A DNA stretch of 64,000 nt, from the NCBI GenBank assembly GCA_050633445.1, contig JBOEGN010000037.1, positions 1 through 64,000 on the forward strand, in the 5' to 3' direction. Source of the DNA: Thalassobius sp050633445 (GTDB taxonomy: Bacteria > Pseudomonadota > Alphaproteobacteria > Rhodobacterales > Rhodobacteraceae). Below are positions 1-5,920 of the stretch, piece by piece. How positions within the stretch are numbered: the first letter of the stretch is position 1; the number at the start of each line of letters is the position of its first letter. The translations under genes and the position numbers were made by a program. The notes beneath the pieces were generated by a model. The model had not been told where the DNA came from. It ran no database searches and saw only the letters and a list, made by a program, of their open reading frames with translations.

Positions 1-317
1 TCGGCGGTGGTGATCATGTTGCCAAAGGGCGTGTTCATCACGATGATGCCCTTTTTCGACGCGGCTTCCTTGTCCACGTTGTCAGTGCCGATACCAGCGC
101 GGCCGATCACCTTCAGGTTGGTGGCTTTTTCGATCAGCGCGGCGGTTGCCTTGGTCGCGGAACGGATTGCCAGACCGTCATAGTTGCCGATGATTTCGGC
201 CAGCTTTTCCTTGTCTTTGCCAAGGTCGGGCTGGAAATCAACATCAATGCCACGATCCTTGAAGATTTGAACGGCGGCGGCGGACAGTTTGTCGGAAATA
301 AGAACTTTGGGAGCCAT
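1..317 (-). CDS. serA: D-3-phosphoglycerate dehydrogenase, N-terminal part (truncated by window edge)
   Basis: First enzyme of serine biosynthesis: oxidises 3-phosphoglycerate to 3-phosphohydroxypyruvate with NAD. Only the first ~105 residues are present. The start MAPKVLISDKLS, the segment IRSATKATAALIEKA and VIGRAGIGTDNVD match the N-terminal substrate/catalytic region of 3-PGDH. The start ATG (317-315) is preferred over an in-frame ATG at 323 because an AAGGA Shine-Dalgarno sits about 8 nt before the inner ATG and too close to the outer one. It lies downstream of serC on the same strand, the usual serC-serA operon of alphaproteobacteria. Confidence 0.95.
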   Translation of the reverse strand, partial: MAPKVLISDKLSAAAVQIFKDRGIDVDFQPDLGKDKEKLAEIIGNYDGLAIRSATKATAALIEKATNLKVIGRAGIGTDNVDKEAASKKGIIVMNTPFGNMITTA

Positions 318-397
318 GGTCATGGTCCTTTCAGGATGGAATGGGGGGGCGAAGCCCGCGCTGCGGGCCTCGTGATTATGATTTAGGCGCGAGGAGG

Positions 398-1543
398 TTA
401 CGCTTGCGCTGCAATCTCGGCCTCAAAGGCCCATTCGAGCCAGGGCAGCATTGCCGCGATATCAGCGGTTTCCACCGTGCCACCGCACCAGATCCGCAGA
501 CCGGCGGGCGCGTCACGATAGGCGCCGATGTCCAGCGCCACGCCTTCGGCTTCCAGCCGCTTGGCCACGGCTTTGGCGAATGTTGCGCCGTCTTTGATGC
601 GCGCGTCGGTGAATTTCAAACAGACAGAGGTGTTCGACCGCGTGGCAGTATCATCGGCAAGGTTCGCGATCCAGTCGCGTGCATCGCAGAAATCCCAGAT
701 CGCCTGCGCATTGGCCGTGGCGCGTTTGATCATGCCCTGCAATCCGCCAACGGATTTGGCCCATTCCAGCGCGACCAGGTAATCCTCGACCGCAAGCATG
801 GAGGGGGTGTTGATGGTTTCACCGCGGAAGATACCGTCGATCAGCTTGCCACCTTTGGTCAGGCGAAAGATTTTCGGCATCGGCCATGCGGGGGTGTAAG
901 TTTCCAACCGTTCCACAGCGCGGGGCGACAGGATCAACATGCCATGCGCCGCTTCGCCGCCCAGCACTTTTTGCCAGCTGAATGTGGTCACATCCAGTTT
1001 GTCCCATGGCAGGTCCATCGCGAATGCCGCCGATGTGGCGTCGCAAATGGTCAGCCCCTGACGGTCCGCAGGGATCGCATCGCCATTGGGCATACGCACG
1101 CCCGATGTGGTGCCGTTCCATGTGAACACAACGTCGGTGTTGTAATCCAGCGCGGCCATATCAACGATCTGGCCATAGTCGGCTGTCTTTACCTCGGCGT
1201 CGATTTTCAGCTGTTTGACCACATCGGTAACCCAGCCGGAACCAAAGGATTCCCATGCAACCATGGTGGCCTTGCGCGCACCCAGCAGCGACCACATTGC
1301 CATTTCCACGGCGCCGGTGTCAGATGCGGGAACGATACCAATGTGGTAATCGGCGGGAATGCCCAGAATGTCGCGGGTGTTTTCAATCGCGTCTTTCAGC
1401 TTGGATTTGCCAATAGCGGCACGGTGCGAACGACCCAATGCGGCGTCCGACAGTTGATCCAGCGTGAAAGTGGGGATTTTGGCACAGGGGCCAGAGGAGA
1501 AACGCGGGTTTGCGGGCCGCGCGGTCGGTTGTGTAATAGCCAT
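398..1543 (-). CDS. serC: Phosphoserine aminotransferase
   Basis: Converts 3-phosphohydroxypyruvate and glutamate to 3-phosphoserine and 2-oxoglutarate; PLP enzyme, class V aminotransferase fold, cytoplasmic. 381 residues. The N-terminus has the RFSSGPCAK signature, and the PLP-binding lysine is probably K192 in SWQKVLGGEAAHG, a form typical of the alphaproteobacterial/archaeal-like SerC subgroup. It is the first gene of the leftward serC-serA operon and diverges from serB, so all three serine-pathway enzymes are adjacent. A structured leader (see 1547-1620) precedes the start codon. Confidence 0.96.
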   Translation of the reverse strand: MAITQPTARPANPRFSSGPCAKIPTFTLDQLSDAALGRSHRAAIGKSKLKDAIENTRDILGIPADYHIGIVPASDTGAVEMAMWSLLGARKATMVAWESFGSGWVTDVVKQLKIDAEVKTADYGQIVDMAALDYNTDVVFTWNGTTSGVRMPNGDAIPADRQGLTICDATSAAFAMDLPWDKLDVTTFSWQKVLGGEAAHGMLILSPRAVERLETYTPAWPMPKIFRLTKGGKLIDGIFRGETINTPSMLAVEDYLVALEWAKSVGGLQGMIKRATANAQAIWDFCDARDWIANLADDTATRSNTSVCLKFTDARIKDGATFAKAVAKRLEAEGVALDIGAYRDAPAGLRIWCGGTVETADIAAMLPWLEWAFEAEIAAQA

Positions 1544-1546
1544 TTA

Positions 1547-1620
1547 TGCTATCCTTCCAGATAATCGCCCTTCGTTGGGGAAGGGTGTCCCGCTGACGCA
1601 GATACGGCGGTTGCGGTGCT
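1547..1620 (-). ncRNA. Probable serC leader RNA motif (cis-regulatory)
   Basis: The 5' leader of serC holds two short hairpins directly before the start codon: a perfect 6-bp stem CCCTTC/GAAGGG (1568-1585, 6-nt loop) and a 4-bp stem TATC/GATA (1550-1563) whose loop contains the GGAAGG Shine-Dalgarno. Occlusion of the ribosome site in a small hairpin just before serC fits the alphaproteobacterial serC RNA motif described upstream of serC-serA operons. No covariance model was run and the 5' boundary is approximate. Confidence 0.5.
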
Positions 1621-1702
1621 TTCACAATGGGGAAAATGACGCTATAGCGCCGCTTGAACCCCCAAATGCGACGCCATGCGCCTACGATAGGAAACTTCCC
1701 TA

Positions 1703-2578
1703 ATGTTTATCGCGACACTGTTAACTTCTCCGACCTCTCCTGCGCTGGATCCGGCGCTGGTTGATTCGCTGCGCAATGCATGGGGCGGGGGCGATGCTGT
1801 TTGGCTGTCACCGGACGAGGCGGCGGAATTTCCGCTGGAGTCGCGCCCCGACAACCTGTGGGATGTCTGGGAAGAGGTGCAGCGCATGGGCGTGGACCTG
1901 ATCGTGCAGCCTGCCGCCAACCGCAAGAAAAAGATGCTGCTGGCGGATATGGACAGCACCATGATCCAGCAGGAATGCATCGACGAGCTGGCCGAAGAGG
2001 CTGGCGTGGGCGAGCGTGTGAAAGACATCACTGCGCGCGCGATGAACGGCGAGCTGGATTTCGAAGGCGCGCTGACCGAACGCGTTGGCCTGCTGAAGGG
2101 TTTGCCCGAAGCGATCATCGACAAGGTTCTGGCCGAACGCATCACCTTTATGCCTGGCGGCAAGGCTCTGGTCGCCACGATGCGCGCGAACGGGGGCTAT
2201 GCGGCGCTTGTGTCCGGCGGGTTCACGGCGTTCACCGCCAAGGTTGCGGGCGAACTGGGGTTCGATGAAAACCACGCCAACACCCTGCTGGTTGAGGGTG
2301 GCCAGCTGTCCGGCGACGTTCAACGCCCGATCCTGGGCCGTCAGGCCAAGGTCGATCAGTTGGAAAAAATCACCGCCAAGCTGGGCATTGCCGAGGCCGA
2401 CGTGATCGCCGTGGGCGATGGGGCCAATGATCTGGGCATGCTGGGCCGCGCGGGTACCGGCGTTGCGCTGCATGCCAAACCCTCGGTCGCGGCGGAATGC
2501 GATGTGCGGATCAACCACGGCGATCTGACGGCACTTCTGTACGTTCAGGGCTATGCCAAGGACGAATTCGCTGTCTAG
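1703..2578 (+). CDS. serB: Phosphoserine phosphatase
   Basis: Final step of serine biosynthesis: hydrolyses O-phosphoserine to L-serine. HAD-superfamily enzyme, 291 residues, a usual length for proteobacterial SerB with an N-terminal extension. The catalytic motif I, DMDSTMIQQECIDELA, places the nucleophile at D82 and the general acid at D84; the late motif VGDGANDLGMLG supplies the Mg-binding aspartates. It is transcribed divergently from serC-serA with about 160 bp between start codons, which also holds the serC leader. No recognisable terminator follows; the next gene, an ArsR regulator, has its own AT-rich upstream region. Confidence 0.96.
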   Translation: MFIATLLTSPTSPALDPALVDSLRNAWGGGDAVWLSPDEAAEFPLESRPDNLWDVWEEVQRMGVDLIVQPAANRKKKMLLADMDSTMIQQECIDELAEEAGVGERVKDITARAMNGELDFEGALTERVGLLKGLPEAIIDKVLAERITFMPGGKALVATMRANGGYAALVSGGFTAFTAKVAGELGFDENHANTLLVEGGQLSGDVQRPILGRQAKVDQLEKITAKLGIAEADVIAVGDGANDLGMLGRAGTGVALHAKPSVAAECDVRINHGDLTALLYVQGYAKDEFAV

Positions 2579-2582
2579 AATG

Positions 2583-2608
2583 TTTATTTAACAATTGCTT
2601 TAAATAAA
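2583..2608. promoter_or_regulatory. AT-rich perfect inverted repeat, candidate ArsR operator
   Basis: TTTATTTAA (2583-2591) and TTAAATAAA (2600-2608) are exact 9-nt inverted arms around an 8-nt spacer, in the 51-bp gap between serB and the ArsR-family gene, 22 bp before its ATG. ArsR repressors usually bind AT-rich dyads over their own promoters, so autoregulation is a reasonable inference. It lacks the GC-rich stem of an intrinsic terminator. Confidence 0.5.
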
Positions 2609-2629
2609 GAATCAGTTAATCATTGGGTC

Positions 2630-2962
2630 ATGAACACTCTGACCCAAACTTTTTCCGCATTGTCAGATGACACCCGGCTGGCCGTGGTGGAGCAGCTGAT
2701 GCGCGACGGCGAACAACCCGCCGGGGCGCTGGGCGGCATTGCAGATATTTCCGGTCCGGCCATGTCGCGCCACCTGAAGGTGCTGCGCGAGGCGGGGCTG
2801 ATCAAGCAACGTATTGACGGCACGCGGCGGCTCTATTCTGTCCGCCCCGAGGCCCTGCGCGCGATTTCCGACTGGACGATCCAGCACCAGAAATTCTGGG
2901 AGGCAAGCCTGGATCGCCTGCATGACTTTCTATCCCAACAGGACGAGACCCAAGATGGCTGA
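2630..2962 (+). CDS. ArsR-family winged-helix transcriptional regulator
   Basis: 110-residue regulator. Residues ~5-85 form the ArsR helix-turn-helix fold (LSDDTRLAVVEQLMRDGE, then AMSRHLKVLREAGLIKQRIDG for the recognition helix and wing). No ELCVC-type metal-binding cysteine motif is present, so it is not a classical arsenic/cadmium sensor. It overlaps the SRPBCC gene by 8 bp, and the pair ArsR + AHSA1-like protein is a frequent two-gene arrangement in proteobacteria. It probably represses its own operon through the palindrome just upstream; the inducer is unknown. Confidence 0.92.
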   Translation: MNTLTQTFSALSDDTRLAVVEQLMRDGEQPAGALGGIADISGPAMSRHLKVLREAGLIKQRIDGTRRLYSVRPEALRAISDWTIQHQKFWEASLDRLHDFLSQQDETQDG

Positions 2963-3383
2963 TCTGCAATTGACCCGAGACTTCCCGGTTGCTCCTGACC
3001 GTTTGTTCGCCGCCGTGACACAGCAGGCCGATCTGCTGCAATGGTGGGGCCCCGAGGGGATGCATTGCCCGGAACATGCGCTGGATCTGTCGCAACTGGG
3101 ACCCTGGCATTCGGTGATGATGAACGCCGAGGGCGAGCGGTTCAAAGTGTCCGGTCAGGTGACCAGCTATGACCCGCCGCGCTCGGTCGGGTTCACATGG
3201 GCCTGGCACGACCCCGAGGATAATCGCGGCGCCGAAAGCCACGTGACCTTTACCGTGACCGGCACCGAGTCGGGATCCAAACTGGTGCTGGATCACCGCG
3301 AACTGGGCGACGACGAGATCGCCGCAAACCACGACAAAGGGTGGAGCAGCAGCTTGCGCAAGCTGGATGCCCTGCTTGGCTGA
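2955..3383 (+). CDS. SRPBCC (AHSA1-like, START/Bet v1 fold) domain protein
   Basis: 142 residues. The protein begins with the typical AHSA1 pattern (LTRDFPVAPDRLFAAVTQ, then LLQWWGPEGM) and ends in GWSSSLRKLDALLG, matching activator-of-Hsp90-ATPase-1-like SRPBCC proteins, a hydrophobic-ligand-binding fold. The ATG at 2955 is chosen because it overlaps the preceding arsR stop by 8 bp, which suggests translational coupling; an upstream extension would run through arsR. Substrate and role are unknown; family members next to ArsR regulators are generally uncharacterised. Confidence 0.88.
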   Translation: MADLQLTRDFPVAPDRLFAAVTQQADLLQWWGPEGMHCPEHALDLSQLGPWHSVMMNAEGERFKVSGQVTSYDPPRSVGFTWAWHDPEDNRGAESHVTFTVTGTESGSKLVLDHRELGDDEIAANHDKGWSSSLRKLDALLG

Positions 3384-3407
3384 GTTCAATCGCGAAGGAG
3401 TAAGGAA

Positions 3408-3722
3408 ATGCCCAAATTCATGTTCATCTATCACGGCGGTGGCCGTCCCGAGACCCAAGAAGAAGGCGAGCGCGTCATGGCCGCCTGGCAAGCCTGGATG
3501 GGCGGTATCGGTGACGACCTGGTCGATGGCGGCAACCCGGCCGGGATGTCCAAAACCGTGACGGCCTCGGGGGTTGAGGACGACGGCGGTGCAAACCCTG
3601 TGTCCGGCTACACTCTGGTCAACGCGCCGGATATGGACGCGGCGATCAAGATTGCGCAGGGCTGTCCGATCCTCGAAGGCGGCAGCGGCACCGTTGAAGT
3701 CGCCGAAGCGATGGAGATGTAA
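3408..3722 (+). CDS. YciI-like / DGPF-domain small protein
   Basis: 104-residue soluble protein starting MPKFMFIYHGGG and with the segment GYTLVNAPDMDAAIKIAQGCPIL, which matches the YCII/DGPF ferredoxin-like fold family. A good Shine-Dalgarno (GGAGTAAGGAA) precedes the ATG. It is the third gene of the arsR-SRPBCC-yciI-like group, 24 bp after the SRPBCC gene, and is followed at once by an intrinsic terminator, so the three form one operon. DGPF proteins are often near SRPBCC proteins or ECF sigma factors, but the biochemical function is not established. Confidence 0.85.
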   Translation: MPKFMFIYHGGGRPETQEEGERVMAAWQAWMGGIGDDLVDGGNPAGMSKTVTASGVEDDGGANPVSGYTLVNAPDMDAAIKIAQGCPILEGGSGTVEVAEAMEM

Positions 3723-3729
3723 GCAATCT

Positions 3730-3760
3730 GCCCCCGCCCGTTTGGCCGGGGGCATTTTTC
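3730..3760 (+). terminator. Intrinsic terminator of the arsR operon
   Basis: Stem TGCCCCCG/CGGGGGCA extended by GCC/GGC pairing, followed by TTTTT, 8 bp after the YciI-like stop codon. It also lies at the 3' end of the convergent ribH and could serve both strands. Confidence 0.85.
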
Positions 3761-3766
3761 ATAGGC

Positions 3767-4201
3767 TCAGGCAGCCAAAGCGGCGCGAGTCCGCCCGATG
3801 GTCAGCGCGGCCTGCGCGGCCTCGCGCCCCTTTTCCACGAAATGGTCCCGGTAGATCGCAGTGTGGTGCGGCGTGTCCTGAAACTGGTGCGGGGTCAGGC
3901 TGACCGACAGCACCGGCACACCGGTCTCCAGCCCGGCACGCATCAGCCCGTCCACGACGGCTTGAGCCACGAAATCATGCCGATAGATGCCGCCATCCAC
4001 GACCAGCGCGGCCGCCGCAACGGCCCCGTACCGCCCCGAGGCCGCAAGATCGCGCGCCAGCAGGGGCATCTCGAACGCGCCTGGCACGTCGTAAACGTCA
4101 ACCTGCGCGGCGGGGATCACTTCGCAGAATCCCTCCAGCGCCTTATCCACAATGTCTGAATGCCAGTTCGCCTTGATAAAGGCATAGCGGGTGTGTGTCA
4201 T
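3767..4201 (-). CDS. ribH: 6,7-dimethyl-8-ribityllumazine synthase, RibH2-type
   Basis: Penultimate riboflavin step: condenses 5-amino-6-ribitylaminouracil with 3,4-dihydroxybutanone 4-phosphate to give lumazine. 144 residues. The N-terminal FIKANWHSDIVDKAL carries Trp where RibH1 enzymes have Phe, as in the RibH2 type of Brucella and rhizobia. VPGAFEMPLLA and GIYRHDFVAQAVVDG supply the ligand-binding and catalytic His regions. No other rib genes are adjacent; the gene stands alone under an FMN riboswitch, as described for rhizobial/Brucella ribH2. Many relatives also carry a RibH1 elsewhere. Confidence 0.93.
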   Translation of the reverse strand: MTHTRYAFIKANWHSDIVDKALEGFCEVIPAAQVDVYDVPGAFEMPLLARDLAASGRYGAVAAAALVVDGGIYRHDFVAQAVVDGLMRAGLETGVPVLSVSLTPHQFQDTPHHTAIYRDHFVEKGREAAQAALTIGRTRAALAA

Positions 4202-4255
4202 CTGGGTCTCCTTTCCTTGTCCGACACGTCACCCAGAGCGTCAAAACGACAAGAA

Positions 4256-4277
4256 AAGGCGCGGCTGGCCGCTCCTT
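4256..4277 (-). terminator. Attenuator-like hairpin between FMN aptamer and ribH
   Basis: On the minus strand AAGGAGCGG and CCGCGCCTT form a 9-bp stem with one A/G mismatch and a 4-nt loop, followed by TTCTTGTCGTTTT. It lies just 3' of the aptamer and 55 bp before ribH, the expected place for a transcriptional expression platform that ends transcription when FMN is bound. Confidence 0.6.
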
Positions 4278-4285
4278 CCCGTCGT

Positions 4286-4421
4286 TCTCTTCCATCCGGA
4301 CTATGACCGTCGGCTCTGGAGTTGCACCAGATCTGCTGACCCCCGACATGGCCGGGGCGCTCGCGGGCTTGGGGCGCGTGCCCCTTACCGCCGGTGGGGA
4401 ATTCCGCCCCGCCCTGAGAAC
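4286..4421 (-). ncRNA. FMN riboswitch (RFN element)
   Basis: On the minus strand the leader shows the conserved RFN blocks in order: CAGGGCGGGGCGGAATTCCC, CACCGGCGGTAA, AAGCCCGCGAGCG, GGTCAGCAGATCTGGTG, CCAGAGCCGACGGTCATAGT, CCGGATGGAAGAGAA. These are the signature sequences of the six-stem FMN aptamer. It controls ribH, 85 bp downstream, probably by premature termination (hairpin 4256-4277). Confidence 0.97.
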
Positions 4422-4427
4422 ACGGCA

Positions 4428-4456
4428 AAGCTAGGACGGCCCCGCCCCGTTGGCAA
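4428..4456 (-). promoter_or_regulatory. Putative sigma-70 promoter of the FMN riboswitch/ribH
   Basis: On the minus strand TTGCCA (4456-4451), a 17-nt spacer and TAGCTT (4433-4428) lie just before the first base of the riboswitch. Position and spacing fit a housekeeping promoter with transcription starting near 4421. Confidence 0.5.
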
Positions 4457-4460
4457 GCGT

Positions 4461-5789
4461 TTAACGGCGCAGTTTTTGCAACAGGCGCAACGACGGATAG
4501 CCATCGGGAGTCATTCCCTGCGCGCGCTGGAAACCGCGCACCGCCTGGATTGTCAGCGGGCCGATCTTGCCGTCCACACCCTTGGTGCTAAAGCCCTTGG
4601 CAGTCAGACGTTGCTGCATTTCCTTACGCTCGGCAAAGGTCAGAGCACGGTCTCCGCGGGGCCATTTGGCTTGGATCTTCGGCCCTCCCTTCAGGCGGTC
4701 CGACAGATGCCCCACTCCGATCACATAGGCGTCGGCGGTGTTATAGCGCTCGATCACCGAGAAGTTCTTGAAGATCAGGAACGCCGCCCCTTGCGAGCCG
4801 GCCGGCAGCAGCAACGAGGCCTGACCAAAGTCACGCACGGCGCGCCCGTTCATGTCGCGCACGCCCAGCTTGGCCCACTCGCTGGGCATCTTCTTGATCT
4901 TGCGGTTGGCCAGCGCATAGTTGAAGCGGCTGGGCAGCTTCACCTCGACCCCCCAAGGCTGACCGTTCACCCAGCCGTGCCGCTTCAGATAAGCCGCGGT
5001 CGAGGCCAGCGCATCCGCCGGGTTTTCCGACCAGATGTCGCGTTTGCCATCGCCGGTGAAATCCACCGCGAAAGCCAGATACGAGGTCGGGATGAACTGC
5101 GTATGCCCCATCGCCCCGGCCCAGGATCCGGTCATGTTGCGCGGGGCCACGTCGCCCGATTGCAGGATTTTCAGGGCAGCGATCAGCTGTGCTTCGAAGA
5201 ATTTCCCACGACGTCCGTCATAGGCCAGCGTCGCCAGCGCCTCGATGATATCGGTTTTGCCACGATAGGTTCCATAGGCGCTTTCCAGCCCCCAGACAGC
5301 GGCCACGACCTCTTTGTCGACGCCATATTTAGCCTCGATCTGGCGCAGGACGCGCCCGTGTTCTCGCAGCGCTTTTTTGCCATTCGCCACGCGGGTGTCG
5401 GACGCCGCGCTGTCCAGATATTCCCACAGAGTCTTGGTGAATTCCGACTGATTGCGGTCGCGTTTGATCACACCAGCGTCATAGCGCACGCCACGGAACG
5501 CCCGGTCCATTGTACGGTCCGTGATCCCGGCCTTGCGGGCACGGGGGCGGAAATTCTTGACCCAACGTTGGAACCCCGAATTGGCGGTCGAGATCCGAGG
5601 CTCTTTCTTAACGCTGTCGGGGCGCACTTGTGGGCGCAAAGAAGACGCAGGCACGTCCACATCCACCTTCACAACGGCCACACCGGGCCGCATCACGGGA
5701 CGCAGAGATTCACGCACCGGATTGGCAAACGCGACTTGCGTTCCCAATGACAGCAGAATCACACCTGCTAAAATTGCCTTGATACTCAT
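4461..5789 (-). CDS. Lytic murein transglycosylase (MltB-like) with peptidoglycan-binding domain
   Basis: Periplasmic enzyme that cleaves MurNAc-GlcNAc bonds to give 1,6-anhydro ends. 442 residues. A signal peptide covers residues 1-22 (cleavage near AFA/NPV). The SLT_2/MltB domain spans ~70-365 with catalytic E169 in WGLESAYGTY, followed by NMTGSWAGAMGHTQFIP. A C-terminal peptidoglycan_binding_1 domain occupies ~380-440 (LTAKGFSTKGVDGKIGPLT). No lipobox cysteine follows the signal sequence, so it is probably soluble rather than a lipoprotein. It stands between rnr and ribH on the same strand with its own gap, so it is probably monocistronic. Confidence 0.93.
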   Translation of the reverse strand: MSIKAILAGVILLSLGTQVAFANPVRESLRPVMRPGVAVVKVDVDVPASSLRPQVRPDSVKKEPRISTANSGFQRWVKNFRPRARKAGITDRTMDRAFRGVRYDAGVIKRDRNQSEFTKTLWEYLDSAASDTRVANGKKALREHGRVLRQIEAKYGVDKEVVAAVWGLESAYGTYRGKTDIIEALATLAYDGRRGKFFEAQLIAALKILQSGDVAPRNMTGSWAGAMGHTQFIPTSYLAFAVDFTGDGKRDIWSENPADALASTAAYLKRHGWVNGQPWGVEVKLPSRFNYALANRKIKKMPSEWAKLGVRDMNGRAVRDFGQASLLLPAGSQGAAFLIFKNFSVIERYNTADAYVIGVGHLSDRLKGGPKIQAKWPRGDRALTFAERKEMQQRLTAKGFSTKGVDGKIGPLTIQAVRGFQRAQGMTPDGYPSLRLLQKLRR

Positions 5790-5920
5790 TGCCCGGCCTC
5801 TTTGTTTTTTGACCTTAGGCTAAATCCTAGCGCGAATTCGGGCGTCGGGAAAGCGCGCAAATCTATTCGCCGCGCCGCCCGCGTCGCATTGCCGATTCTG
5901 GCGGCCGGTATCGGCGTGAT

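Noticed and set aside
2955..2962. Overlap of arsR and SRPBCC genes as a frameshift
   Set aside because: Both proteins are complete at their own ends; an 8-bp overlap is normal operon coupling.
4191..5750. Long plus-strand open frame (519 codons) opposite the lytic transglycosylase and riboswitch
   Set aside because: It runs through the FMN aptamer and antisense to a well-recognised enzyme, has no domain, and reflects GC-rich codon bias.
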